A DNA stretch of 64,000 nt from Oscillospiraceae bacterium (GCA_009777235.1 WRMH01000009.1:1-64000); one strand, 5' to 3'. Numbered from the stretch's first letter, positions 28,863 through 38,315 are shown. The notes: generated by a model not told the origin, from the sequence alone. Made by a program: numbers and translations.

Positions 28863-30200
28863 TTACTGTGCCGCTTTAAACACGACGGTAAAAGTCATGC
28901 CGCCATTTTTGCGTCTGTCCGCGCTGACCCGGCCTCCGATACGCTGCACCGTATCTTTGACAATCGCAAGCCCAAGCCCGCTGCCGCCCGCGTCCCGGGA
29001 ACGCGCTTTATCAACCCGATAAAATCTGTCAAATATATGCGGTAAATCTTCGCTTGGAACACCCACTCCCCTGTCTTTTACCGTAAAAGCAACATAGCTG
29101 CCGCGATTTTCAAGCCTGATAAGCACATTGCCGTCGGGCTGGTTGTATTTTATCGCATTTTCGATTAAGTTAAAAGTTATGTGATGAACCGCGTCTTCCG
29201 TGGCGAGTATGAAGCAATCATCGGTCAGCTCCGTTTGCAGATTCATCCCGCTACGCTCCGCCAGAGGCTCCAACATTCTGACCGTTGCCGTGACCGCTTT
29301 TTTCATATCTACGCGTACTGTCTCATCGTGAATTTGACTGTCAAGCCTCGTAAGAGCCATAAGTTTGCTTGTCGTCCTTGCGAGCCTCTCCGCTTCCATA
29401 CCTATATCTCCGATAAACTCTTGAACCGTTTCCTGCGGGGTATCTTTGTTTTGCAATATGCTGTCCGCCAGCAGCCTGATCGATGCAAGCGGCGTTTTCA
29501 ACTCATGCGAAGCGTCGGCAACAAATCTGCGCCTTACCTCCTCTGTTTCCCTGAGCCTTCCCGTGAGGGAGTTAAATTCGTCGCCAAGGAGCGCCAGCTC
29601 GTCACTGCCGCTCATGTCAATAGTATAGCTATACTCCCCTTCCCTCACCGATTTTACGGCTTTAATGATGCTGTTGACGCGGCGCATGACAGACCATAGG
29701 ACGAGCGTTATAAAAACAACCGAAAAACCGGCCACCACCAACGAAATGTTTCTGATAGTCGTCTGCATTTCAAGCAGCAATGAACCTTGATTTGCGTCCT
29801 CTTCGTTAAAATATACGGCGCCTATTGGCAAGCCTTGGCTTATGACAGGAGTAAATGCGCTGCTCGAAAATTTACCGCCGTAAAATTCCGAGTAAAACAC
29901 ATTTTGCTTCTCCAATGCGTTTTTGATATGGTGCAGCGGAAAGTTTTCCCGATGAAATCTATCGGTTGGGTCGTAAATGACATTCGCTTCGCCATCGGTT
30001 ATGACTATGTGAGTGCCGCCCGCTATCTCAAGCTGCGACACTATGGCCGTGACACGCTCCTCATCGTTGGCGGACAATGTCTCAAATGTTTCCTCAAGGT
30101 GAGCGGCAATGAGGGAAGCCTGACTTTGCACAAATTGTTTCTTTGACGAAAAAATTATGTCACGGGAAGCCACCAAAAAATAGGTGTTAATAAGCAGCAA
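28863..30200 (-). CDS. PhoR-like sensor histidine kinase
   Basis: 445 residues from the TTG at 30200. That start lies inside the first membrane helix: the same frame stays open to 30296 and adds RFFSSIRTKFALTYFAVVA, a perfect basic-then-hydrophobic N-terminus, but contains no ATG, GTG or TTG. An ATA at 30290 or 30248 may be the true start. An extracellular loop, a second membrane helix (about 155–178), HAMP, HisKA (ADASHELKTPLASIRLL with the phospho-His) and an ATPase domain (NLIENAIKYN, RGVGVP, GSGLGLAIV) follow. It pairs with the response regulator directly upstream and converges on pyk. Confidence 0.92.
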   Translation of the reverse strand: MLLINTYFLVASRDIIFSSKKQFVQSQASLIAAHLEETFETLSANDEERVTAIVSQLEIAGGTHIVITDGEANVIYDPTDRFHRENFPLHHIKNALEKQNVFYSEFYGGKFSSSAFTPVISQGLPIGAVYFNEEDANQGSLLLEMQTTIRNISLVVAGFSVVFITLVLWSVMRRVNSIIKAVKSVREGEYSYTIDMSGSDELALLGDEFNSLTGRLRETEEVRRRFVADASHELKTPLASIRLLADSILQNKDTPQETVQEFIGDIGMEAERLARTTSKLMALTRLDSQIHDETVRVDMKKAVTATVRMLEPLAERSGMNLQTELTDDCFILATEDAVHHITFNLIENAIKYNQPDGNVLIRLENRGSYVAFTVKDRGVGVPSEDLPHIFDRFYRVDKARSRDAGGSGLGLAIVKDTVQRIGGRVSADRRKNGGMTFTVVFKAAQ

Positions 30201-30276
30201 AACAACGGCGACAACGGCAAAATACGTAAGAGCGAATTTTGTCCGTATGCTGCTGAAAAACCTTAGTTTTCTGACT

Positions 30277-30954
30277 TTAACCTCTGATATAGTACCCTAC
30301 CCCCCATTTCGTCAAAATATGCTCCGGCTCGGCAGGGTCTCTTTCGAGTTTCTCGCGCAAACGCCGTATATGCACATCTACCGTCCTGATATCGCCCTGA
30401 TACTCATAGCCCCAGACAATGTTAAGGAGCGATTCCCTGCTGTACACTCTGCCGTTGTTCTTTGCAAGTAGCTCAAACACGTCAAATTCTTTTGCCGTCA
30501 GCTCAATTTGCTCATCACCTCTTACAGCGGTGCGCTTTTCCGTATCAATTGCGATTTGGCCGACACACAGTACAGTCGCCGTATTATTGCTGACAAGCGC
30601 GCTGCGGCGGAGCAATGCGCGTATTCTGGCTTTTAATTCAAGAATATTAAACGGTTTGGTGATATAATCATCCGCCCCATGTTCAAAGCCCATGATTTTA
30701 TCCGTATCTTCACCGCGGGCAGTGAGCATAATTATCGGTATTGTTGAAAACTCGCGGATACGCATACAGGCTTCCAAGCCGTTTAGCTCCGGCATCATGA
30801 TATCGAGTATGATCAGGTCATAGCCGCCGCCTCTGGCGAGTTCTACGGCTTCATGGCCGTCCTGACCCGTATCAACTATATAGCCTTCATTTTCAAGATT
30901 AAATTTAATGCCTTTGACGAGTAGCTTCTCATCGTCCACAACCAATATTTTCAT
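30277..30954 (-). CDS. OmpR/PhoB-family response regulator
   Basis: 225 residues from ATG 30954, preceded by GGGGGCG; a longer frame to 31014 lacks family sequence. The receiver has the acidic pair DDEK at residues 7–10, the phospho-acceptor in LIILDIMMPEL, and a conserved Thr and Lys (MLTARGED and ITKPFN). The C-terminal winged helix carries VYSRESLLNIVWG and RTVDVHIRRLREKLE. It is transcribed together with the kinase that follows. Its likely roles by family are phosphate or envelope control, but the target is unknown. Confidence 0.95.
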   Translation of the reverse strand: MKILVVDDEKLLVKGIKFNLENEGYIVDTGQDGHEAVELARGGGYDLIILDIMMPELNGLEACMRIREFSTIPIIMLTARGEDTDKIMGFEHGADDYITKPFNILELKARIRALLRRSALVSNNTATVLCVGQIAIDTEKRTAVRGDEQIELTAKEFDVFELLAKNNGRVYSRESLLNIVWGYEYQGDIRTVDVHIRRLREKLERDPAEPEHILTKWGVGYYIRG

Positions 30955-31022
30955 AATCGCCCCCAAAGTATGTGTCGCCACAGTTTTTGTTACTAAGCAA
31001 ACCCTTGCTCTCAAACCGCCCG

Positions 31023-31526
31023 CTAATTGCCGACGGTGATCAATTCCGCAATCGCTTCAAATTTGCGCTCTCCTATGCCCGAGACCTTCATTATATCTTC
31101 AACTATCCTAAAGTTGCCGTTACTTGTTCTGTAATCAACGATCCGGGCGGCTATTACATTGCCTATACCCGGAAGATTTATAAGCTCAGAGGCGGCCGCG
31201 GTGTTGATATTTATCTTGCCGTCGCCGCTTTGAAAATCGGTTTGCGGTTGCTCCGTGTTTGCGTTACCTTGATTTTCCGGCGTGGTCTGCGCAAATCCGC
31301 CGCTCACCTCTCCCGCGTTATTTGGCGTCGCCCCTGTTTCTGGCTGCGCCGCCGATGATTGCGTACCGGAGACGCCTGCGGATGCACCGTTTGATAAACT
31401 GCCGGCTTCGGACGTCGATATCACATTTACGGTACGTGAGCTGCGTCCGGTAAAAAAGCCTCCCATGAAAAAAGCAAATGCCAACGTAGCTATCAAGATA
31501 GCAAATTCTAAACGCCTCAGTCTCAT
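31023..31526 (-). CDS. comEA: ComEA-family helix-hairpin-helix DNA-binding protein
   Basis: 167 residues. One N-terminal membrane helix (about 8–27) anchors the protein. A Ser/Ala/Gly/Gln-rich linker (about 35–95) leads to a tandem HhH domain (KININTAAASELINLPGIG, then IMKVSGIGERKFEAI). ComEA proteins bind incoming DNA outside the membrane during natural transformation. No comEC or other competence gene is in the window, so uptake by this organism cannot be inferred from it alone. Confidence 0.85.
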   Translation of the reverse strand: MRLRRLEFAILIATLAFAFFMGGFFTGRSSRTVNVISTSEAGSLSNGASAGVSGTQSSAAQPETGATPNNAGEVSGGFAQTTPENQGNANTEQPQTDFQSGDGKININTAAASELINLPGIGNVIAARIVDYRTSNGNFRIVEDIMKVSGIGERKFEAIAELITVGN

Positions 31527-31651
31527 AATATTGCCCCCTGTTTTGTAAAATGTATAAATATATAACTTGGGGGCAAAAAAAGTTGGAACTTTTCTACATT
31601 TGACCTTTCTCCCTTAAAATTGTATCATACCCGGAATGTTTTTTCCACTAT

Positions 31652-31680
31652 TTGCATAATGTTTTTTTGTTTGATATACT
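31652..31680 (+). promoter_or_regulatory. Promoter of the carboxypeptidase-like gene
   Basis: TTGCAT and TATACT are 17 bases apart, ending 44 bases before the start codon. Confidence 0.6.
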
Positions 31681-31723
31681 ATTGACGGTAACACCGCGTC
31701 ATATAATTTCAACGGAGAAAATC

Positions 31724-33118
31724 ATGTTCAGAAAAACAGCTATAATTTTGGCGCTCATATCGGTATCTTGGCTGCTTGCCTTTTTACCCGCCGACGCAAA
31801 TATATCTCCCGATGGGCTTGTGGCAACCTCTGCTATATTGGCCGAGAGCGGCACCGGATATATTCTGTATGAGCAAAATGCCTATATGCGTCATCCGGCG
31901 GATTCGCTGACAAAAATAATGACGCTTTATTTGGCTTCTATCGCCGTCGAGGGCGGTGTGCTCAGCGACAGCGAGCCGGTGGAAATGACCGAAACCGCAT
32001 GGCTTGATTTGACCGAAAGCAGTACCACGCAGGCTATCGTGCCCGGTCAGACCATGACATTTATAGACCTGATGTATAGCGCTTATGTCGGCAGCGCAAA
32101 TGAGGCTTGCAATATGATTGCCCTGCGGCTTGCGGGGAGCATAGACGCGTTTGTCTCCATGATGAACGATAAAGCCGCCGAGCTTGGTTTGAGCGATACA
32201 AACTTTGTGAACGCGCACGGGCAATATCACGAAAATCAATATACGACGGCATATGATATGTACATATTATATAACGAAGCCGCAAAGAACAGGCTGTTTA
32301 GCGAAATATCCGGCACATACCGCCATGTTTTGGAGCGCGAGGAAGAAACGGTTTCGCGTACGCTCGTCAGTTCAAACCATATGCTCAATCAAAACAGCAA
32401 TTATTACTACAGATATTGTATGTCGGGCATAGCCAGCGCGACATATGAGGGCGGGTATTCTCTTGTTGCGGCGGCATTGGAGGAAGACCTTTCTCTCATC
32501 TCGGTCGTGCTTGGCTCAAGGGCTGTCATAAATGACGACAGCTCTACCACTATGCTAAATTTCACCGAAACGCACAGGCTGCTCCTATGGGGATATGCAA
32601 ATTTCGGTTGGCGCGATATACTCAAAACAACGGATTTGCTTACAAAAGTGCCGATTTTGCACGGAAGCGGCGCGGATTATGTCAATGCCCGTCCCGAGCA
32701 ATCCCTTACGCTGCTGCTAAATCACAATGTGCCTGACGAGGCATTTCAGATCGACTTCAAAATATACTCCGAAGAAACAGATACGCCGCTTGCCGCGCCC
32801 ATCGAGGCCGGTGATAAGCTCGGCGAGGTCACTGTCTCAAGGAAGCTAAACGACGGCACAGTGGTCAGCTACGATCCTATAGCCCTTATCGCAAACACAA
32901 GCATAGAGCTAAATGGCGTTGAGTTTATGCGAAGAAAGATAACGGAAGTCTTAACAACTCCCATCGCTCAAGGCATTATTGCCCTGCTCATCATCATTTT
33001 GGTGATTTATCTGATTTTAGTAATCCGCTACAATATAATGAGAATAAACCGGCTTCGCAGGATAAAAAACGCCAAAAACGACATAATGCGCCAAAGACAC
33101 GAAGGTTTCAGAGAATAG
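31724..33118 (+). CDS. D-alanyl-D-alanine carboxypeptidase family protein (S11, DacF-like) with altered KTG motif
   Basis: 464 residues from ATG 31724 (GGAG upstream); a longer frame from 31652 overlaps the promoter. An N-terminal signal helix ends at a likely PADA-N cleavage site. The catalytic SxxK is SLTK (near residue 60) and the SxN motif is SAN (near 120). Where the family has GIKTGYT, this protein has GIASATY, so the third active-site motif with its Lys is absent. A C-terminal membrane helix (about 410–435) and basic tail are typical of DacF. The family trims peptidoglycan pentapeptides; this member may be inactive or changed in specificity. Confidence 0.85.
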   Translation: MFRKTAIILALISVSWLLAFLPADANISPDGLVATSAILAESGTGYILYEQNAYMRHPADSLTKIMTLYLASIAVEGGVLSDSEPVEMTETAWLDLTESSTTQAIVPGQTMTFIDLMYSAYVGSANEACNMIALRLAGSIDAFVSMMNDKAAELGLSDTNFVNAHGQYHENQYTTAYDMYILYNEAAKNRLFSEISGTYRHVLEREEETVSRTLVSSNHMLNQNSNYYYRYCMSGIASATYEGGYSLVAAALEEDLSLISVVLGSRAVINDDSSTTMLNFTETHRLLLWGYANFGWRDILKTTDLLTKVPILHGSGADYVNARPEQSLTLLLNHNVPDEAFQIDFKIYSEETDTPLAAPIEAGDKLGEVTVSRKLNDGTVVSYDPIALIANTSIELNGVEFMRRKITEVLTTPIAQGIIALLIIILVIYLILVIRYNIMRINRLRRIKNAKNDIMRQRHEGFRE

Positions 33119-33156
33119 CCGCCATAGCTTCATCTCTCGCTTCTCTTGATTATAAA

Positions 33157-33259
33157 GCAGTCATGAAAATCATTCCGAGAGCGGAGCATGGATGCGGAGC
33201 GTCCGATCGTTTGCGCACGGATGACGCAATTGATCGGGGAGGAATGATTTTATGACTGC
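33157..33259. repeat. Structured ~103-bp element, copy 1
   Basis: The ends (33157–33176 and 33241–33259) are inverted repeats of about 20 bases. Inside lie two more helices: GGATGC-GGA-GCGTCC, and a CCGATC/GATCGG stem capped by TTGCG/CGCAA. Together these make a three-way junction. The copy at 62547–62650 has the same helices with compensating base changes. It sits between the convergent carboxypeptidase and tmcAL genes, ending five bases from the tmcAL stop. Its right end carries GGGGAGGAATG, which resembles a ribosome binding site. Confidence 0.85.
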
Positions 33260-33263
33260 GTCA

Positions 33264-34463
33264 CTATACAACAATTGGTGATTGCCGCCATTCACTGCCG
33301 CCTGCCCGGCAGCTTTCTTTTTGATAAGCGAGCACATAAAAATCTGTAGCCCTGCTTTCCGCTTCAAATAAAGCTATTGACTGCTTGCATAGCTTTTTTA
33401 CCGATGCGGGCTTGGTTATTATCGGCAAGCCCGCGCCCTTTGAAGAATCGTTCAATATACGCATACCCGTTTTGTTCATAGCCAATACACGTATATACGG
33501 CGGCGGGTTTCTTATATGCTCATAAGTTATGCCCAAAACAGCGCACATGAGCATACGCCGTATTCTGGACATTGCAAAGCGTTTTGTCTTTATCTCGCGC
33601 AATATTTCCTCTATCGAGGACGCTTCACTCGCAACACGCAAAAAACGGCGGTCAAGCCCGTCTGTGCCGCCGGGCACAGCGGCAAAATCGCTCACAGTGC
33701 GCAGCCGTGACAAGATGGCTTGCTCAACGCTTTTTATACTGACCGGACCTTTGCCCGATGCTATTTCTTCCATACATACGTCCGCTGCAGCTTTTGGCAT
33801 TTGCTTTTGCGGTATCTGCCCTTTGCCAAAAGCGCGGCGCAAAGAGAGCGCGCTGTATCCGGTATCGCCATCATGCTTGCCGCCCGTGCGCGTCACGGTT
33901 ATAGGCTTCATTTTTGAATCGCTCTCTCTCAAAGCCTTTATATATTCGATAGCAAGAATATTATTTGGCGACCTGAATATATCGGATTTCTCGCCCAGCA
34001 AGGCATCCGCCGCGCTCTGTTGCGCCAGCGCATAAGATAAGCCTCTGCCGAGCGCGTCTTTTAAAAGCGCTCCGGCTTTATCATACATGAGCATATCGGC
34101 GGCTATATTAAGATCGTCCATATTCCCCGATTCGCTGCCAAAAGACAGATAGCCGCAAATGCCGAGCGAGTCTATCAAATGCACTCCTGCCCGCGCAAAA
34201 CCCTCCGCCGATGAGAGCGCGTAAGGGGCAGCGATCTCAATAACCAAATCGGCTCCGCACAGCACTGCCATTTTTGCCCTTGCGTGTTTGTTGAAAATAG
34301 CAAAATCGCCGCGCTGCGCGAAATTTCCGCTCATAGCGCATATAACTCCGACGTCGCAATCGTCCCCATGCTTTTGCTTTATGATTTCCTTTGTTTTGCT
34401 TATATGCAAAGCATGTCCCAAGTGAAATGGATTATACTCACATATAATGCCTATGTTTATCAT
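33264..34463 (-). CDS. tmcAL: tRNA(Met) cytidine acetate ligase (TmcAL)
   Basis: 399 residues from ATG 34463, with GGGAG upstream. The N-terminal nucleotidyltransferase motif is GIICEYNPFHLGHALHI (HxGH-like), and MSGNFAQRGD and SFGSESG are TmcAL signatures. TmcAL (YlbM) activates acetate with ATP and acetylates C34 of elongator tRNA-Met. It is divergent from ackA, which makes or uses acetyl phosphate and acetate, a sensible pairing but possibly chance. The two share an overlapping promoter region. Confidence 0.93.
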   Translation of the reverse strand: MINIGIICEYNPFHLGHALHISKTKEIIKQKHGDDCDVGVICAMSGNFAQRGDFAIFNKHARAKMAVLCGADLVIEIAAPYALSSAEGFARAGVHLIDSLGICGYLSFGSESGNMDDLNIAADMLMYDKAGALLKDALGRGLSYALAQQSAADALLGEKSDIFRSPNNILAIEYIKALRESDSKMKPITVTRTGGKHDGDTGYSALSLRRAFGKGQIPQKQMPKAAADVCMEEIASGKGPVSIKSVEQAILSRLRTVSDFAAVPGGTDGLDRRFLRVASEASSIEEILREIKTKRFAMSRIRRMLMCAVLGITYEHIRNPPPYIRVLAMNKTGMRILNDSSKGAGLPIITKPASVKKLCKQSIALFEAESRATDFYVLAYQKESCRAGGSEWRQSPIVV

Positions 34464-34482
34464 AACGCTCCCTTTTTTGTAC

Positions 34483-34524
34483 TTGTAATAAATGTAATTA
34501 TACATTAAAATAGAAGTATCACAA
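34483..34524. promoter_or_regulatory. Overlapping divergent promoters of ackA and tmcAL
   Basis: For ackA (+), TTGTAA at 34483–34488 and TAAAAT at 34506–34511 are 17 bases apart. For tmcAL (-), TTGTGA (34524–34519) and TATAAT (34502–34497) are 16 bases apart. The two promoters occupy the same DNA, so use of one should interfere with the other. Confidence 0.6.
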
Positions 34525-34556
34525 ACAAAAATATCTTTATAAGGTGGACAATGCAA

Positions 34557-35792
34557 ATGAACGTTCTTGTTATCAATGCCGGCAGCTCCTCGCTCAAATA
34601 CCAGCTATTCAATATGAAAACTGAAAGTATTCTGGCAAAAGGGCTTTGCGATAGGATTGCCTTAGACGGCCACTTAAAGCACACACCCGCAAACGGAAAA
34701 CCCGTGTATGACAGCGACATCCCCTTGCCGACACATGCCGAAGCCATCAGCGCGGTCATAGACAAGCTCACATCGGAAGATTACGGCGTTATCGGCGACT
34801 TGTCGGAAATAAACGCGGTTGGCCATCGGGCTGTGCACGGAGGCCGTAAATTTTTCGGCAGCACACTGATAAATGATGATGTCATCGCCACGCTCGAAGA
34901 TTACATCAGGCTTGCTCCCTTGCATATACCGGCCAATCTCATGGGTATTCGCGCCTGTCAGTCGGTCATGCCAAACATACCGCAGGTTGCCGTTTTTGAC
35001 ACGTCATTTCATTACACTATGCCGGAATATGCGTATATCTATCCCATCCCTTACAAATACTATGAGCTTAACGATATCCGCCGCTACGGTTTTCACGGCA
35101 CATCACACCGTTATGTCTCGGCGATAGCAATTGAACATCTGAATTTAACAGGCAAGGAATCTAAGGTCATTACCTGCCATCTTGGCAACGGTTCGTCTCT
35201 TGCCGCTGTCCGCGACGGCATAAGCATTGATACAACTATGGGCGTTACGCCGCTGGAAGGTCTCCCTATGGGCACGCGCGCCGGAAGCGTAGACCCCTCG
35301 ATGGCAGACATAATCGCCACCACGGACGGCAGCTCTCTAAAAGAAGCAATCAACATACTGAACAAAAAATCCGGCGTGCTTGGCATATACGAGAAGTCAT
35401 CCGATTTCAGAGATATTGAGCTCGCCGCCGGAGTTGATGGAAACACAGGATTTATAGACAGCTCCAAGGAGCATGACAAACGGGCGATGCTCGCGCTTGA
35501 TATATTTTGCTACCATGCAGCAAAATATATCGGAGCTTACGTCGTTGCGCTCGGAGGGCTTGACGCCATCGTCTTTACGGCAGGTATCGGAGAAAATTCC
35601 CCATATGTCCGCAAGGCAATATGCGACCGTCTTGGCGGGTTGGATGTATGTATTGATGATCAAAAGAATGTCGGCAGGGTGTCCGGCTTTAGGGACGTAA
35701 CCGGGATAGGCTCAAAAGCAAAGATTTTTGTCATCCCCACAAACGAAGAGCTTGTTATCGCGCGGGACACGATAGAGCTCATAAACAAATAG
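34557..35792 (+). CDS. ackA: Acetate kinase
   Basis: 411 residues from ATG 34557; an ATG two codons earlier is also possible, since AAGGTGG could serve either. The N-terminal VINAGSSSLKYQL, GHRAVHGG, FDTSFHYTMP, HLGNGSSLAAV, TMGVTPLEGLPMGTR and FTAGIGENS are textbook motifs. It interconverts acetate plus ATP and acetyl phosphate plus ADP, an ATP-yielding step of fermentation. The usual partner pta is not adjacent. mutS2 follows after 17 bases. Confidence 0.97.
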   Translation: MNVLVINAGSSSLKYQLFNMKTESILAKGLCDRIALDGHLKHTPANGKPVYDSDIPLPTHAEAISAVIDKLTSEDYGVIGDLSEINAVGHRAVHGGRKFFGSTLINDDVIATLEDYIRLAPLHIPANLMGIRACQSVMPNIPQVAVFDTSFHYTMPEYAYIYPIPYKYYELNDIRRYGFHGTSHRYVSAIAIEHLNLTGKESKVITCHLGNGSSLAAVRDGISIDTTMGVTPLEGLPMGTRAGSVDPSMADIIATTDGSSLKEAINILNKKSGVLGIYEKSSDFRDIELAAGVDGNTGFIDSSKEHDKRAMLALDIFCYHAAKYIGAYVVALGGLDAIVFTAGIGENSPYVRKAICDRLGGLDVCIDDQKNVGRVSGFRDVTGIGSKAKIFVIPTNEELVIARDTIELINK

Positions 35793-35809
35793 AAAGCCTA
35801 AGCAAACTT

Positions 35810-38245
35810 ATGACATTGTGCGAAAAATCACTTAAACTACTTGAACTCCCCGATATATTAGACTTACTGGCCGGGGAGACCGCGAGCGCGGCGGCGGCGG
35901 ACGAGGCAAAAGAGCTTCGTCCCGCTTGTGATTTAAGCACCGCGCAAACGCGCATTTTTGAGACCACCGCCGCTAAAAATATGATGGTGCTTAAACAAAG
36001 CCCCCCATTTTCCGGCGTAAAAGACATCCGGGCCATCGTCCGGCGCGCCGATATTGGCGGGCTCTTGAATACTAAAGAACTTCTTGATATTGCCGAAGTG
36101 CTCCGCGCCGCAAGCTCGTCAATCTCGTATTTTAAAAACGGCAAGACTGATCTGCCGTCCGCCATTGATTATCTCTTCTTGTCGCTTTCTTCAAATAAGC
36201 CGCTCCAAAACACAATATCAGAAACAATTATTTCCGAAGATGAAATATCCGACAACGCGAGCAAAACGCTTCGCGATATACGCCGGAGCATTCGTTTGAC
36301 GGAGGAAAAAATCCGTGCCGATCTGAACAAGATCATAACATCTCAAACTTACGCAAAAGTGCTGCAAGAAGCAATCATAACAATACGCAACAACAGATAT
36401 GTTGTCCCGGTAAAAGCGGAACACAAGCATAGCTTGCCGGGCATGGTGCATGATATATCTTCATCGGGGGCGACGCATTTTATCGAGCCAATGAGCGTTG
36501 TCAATATGAATAATACCCTCCGGGAGCTTGCAAGCGAGGAAAGCGACGAAATCGAGCGGATTCTTATGGAACTTTCCGCAAGCGTAGCGGATGCGGGCGA
36601 TAGCATAATAAGCGACTTTGAAATACTCGCCAAACTTGATTTTATTTTTGCAAAAGCAAAGCTGTCTTATAAAATGAACGCAAGCCCGCCCGAGCTGGTT
36701 TCATGCGCCCCATCCCCGTTGAGCGAAAAAAATAAAGCCGAATCCGTGTCTCGCGATCAAACCGGCATAATCAGACTTATAAAGGCAAGGCATCCGCTGC
36801 TTCCCAAATCTGACGCCGTTGCTATCAATATCCATGTCGGCGGTGATTTCGACACGCTGATAATAACCGGGCCGAACACCGGCGGCAAAACGGTCGCGCT
36901 CAAAACACTCGGCCTTTTATGCGCGATGGCAAGCTGCGGCCTGCACATACCCGCCGATCACGGCAGTATTGTACCCATATTTGGCAGTATTCTTGCCGAT
37001 ATCGGCGATGAGCAGTCAATCGAGCAATCCTTATCAACCTTTTCATCACATATGACCAATATTATCGCCATTCTCGAAGCATGTCAATTTGACTCTTTGC
37101 TCTTGTTTGACGAGCTTGGCGCCGGAACCGATCCTGTCGAAGGCGCGGCGCTTGCTATGTCAATAATCGAGTATGCCCGAAAAACTAAAGCCCTCGTCGC
37201 CGCCACCACTCATTATCCCGAGCTCAAAAGCTATGCCCTCACGTCCGACGGTATTATGAACGCTTCCTGTGAATTTGATATTGAAACGCTAAAACCCACA
37301 TATAAGCTGATAATCGGGATTCCCGGAAAATCAAATGCCTTTGCCATATCAAAGCGTTTGGGCCTCCCCGATAAAATCATAAACGACGCAAAAGCGCGTA
37401 TAAGCACTGAGAATGTCTCTTTTGAAGACGCGCTAAAGGGTTTGGAGCAAACACGCGTTATGCTCGAAAATGAGCGAAACGAGACCGCTCTTCTTCTCGC
37501 TCAGGCAAAAACGGAAATGCAAAAAGCAAGCGAAGCTCGCGCAAAGCTCGAAAAAGAGCAAGATATCCAAATCGGCAAGGCAAAACGCGAGGCCGCAGAT
37601 ATAATAAAAAACGCCCGAAATACCGTAGAGTCCGTCATAGAAGAAATAAACACGCTTCACCGCAGCGCACTGTCCAATACTTATTCGGAAAACTCCAACG
37701 AGGATAAGGCAAAGCTGCTCGGCAAGCTAAACAAAGCGGCCGACGCCGCCCTTGCGACGGACGAGAAGTCCTTGGATACTACTCCGCCGGAGCAAACCAT
37801 TGTCCCCGGCGATAAAGTAAAAATCCGCGGTATTGATACGCTTGCAGACGTTATTTCCGTAGATTCCGGCATCCTGACATTGCAAGCCGGCATAATGAAG
37901 GTTACGATAGAGGCAAACCGGGTAGTTCTGGCGGAGGATGCCAAAAAAGCTCCCGCCAATATTCACGGCTCGTCCAATCGCCGTGAGCCGCGTCACGCGG
38001 CGGCAAAAAACGAGCTTGACATGCGCGGCATGAATGTTGATGAGGCTCTCCCCGTAATGGATCAATTTATTGACAACGCAATCATGGCAAAATTAAACTT
38101 GGTAACCATCATTCACGGCAAGGGCACCGGTGTTTTGCGTAAGGCTGTACACAGCAGCTTGAAAAAAGACGGCCAGAGGATAAAATCATTTCGCCTCGGC
38201 TTATACGGAGAGGGCGAAAACGGCGTAACAATCGTGCAATTGTAG
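35810..38245 (+). CDS. mutS2: Endonuclease MutS2
   Basis: 811 residues. The MutS core lacks the mismatch-recognition domain; Walker A is ITGPNTGGKTVALKT (near residue 350) and Walker B LLLFDELGAGTDP. A long coiled coil (about 540–640) precedes a KOW-like segment and a C-terminal Smr nuclease domain (ELDMRGMNVDEAL, IIHGKGTGVLR). MutS2 suppresses recombination and, in Firmicutes, rescues collided ribosomes. It follows ackA closely; HPr comes next. Confidence 0.96.
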   Translation: MTLCEKSLKLLELPDILDLLAGETASAAAADEAKELRPACDLSTAQTRIFETTAAKNMMVLKQSPPFSGVKDIRAIVRRADIGGLLNTKELLDIAEVLRAASSSISYFKNGKTDLPSAIDYLFLSLSSNKPLQNTISETIISEDEISDNASKTLRDIRRSIRLTEEKIRADLNKIITSQTYAKVLQEAIITIRNNRYVVPVKAEHKHSLPGMVHDISSSGATHFIEPMSVVNMNNTLRELASEESDEIERILMELSASVADAGDSIISDFEILAKLDFIFAKAKLSYKMNASPPELVSCAPSPLSEKNKAESVSRDQTGIIRLIKARHPLLPKSDAVAINIHVGGDFDTLIITGPNTGGKTVALKTLGLLCAMASCGLHIPADHGSIVPIFGSILADIGDEQSIEQSLSTFSSHMTNIIAILEACQFDSLLLFDELGAGTDPVEGAALAMSIIEYARKTKALVAATTHYPELKSYALTSDGIMNASCEFDIETLKPTYKLIIGIPGKSNAFAISKRLGLPDKIINDAKARISTENVSFEDALKGLEQTRVMLENERNETALLLAQAKTEMQKASEARAKLEKEQDIQIGKAKREAADIIKNARNTVESVIEEINTLHRSALSNTYSENSNEDKAKLLGKLNKAADAALATDEKSLDTTPPEQTIVPGDKVKIRGIDTLADVISVDSGILTLQAGIMKVTIEANRVVLAEDAKKAPANIHGSSNRREPRHAAAKNELDMRGMNVDEALPVMDQFIDNAIMAKLNLVTIIHGKGTGVLRKAVHSSLKKDGQRIKSFRLGLYGEGENGVTIVQL

Positions 38246-38275
38246 GCAGATAAGCGGCGGGCTAAAAGTAAGGTT

Positions 38276-38315
38276 GCCCACTTATAAAGAGAGGGTCTTA
38301 TGATTTTGGTAAAAC
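38276..38315 (+). repeat. Short hairpin repeat, copy b
   Basis: GCCCACTTATAAAGAGAGGG is followed by TCTTATGATTTTGGTAAAAC. It aligns with copy d near 58714 in the same orientation and with the reverse complements of copies a, c and e. It lies directly upstream of the HPr promoter. Confidence 0.6.
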
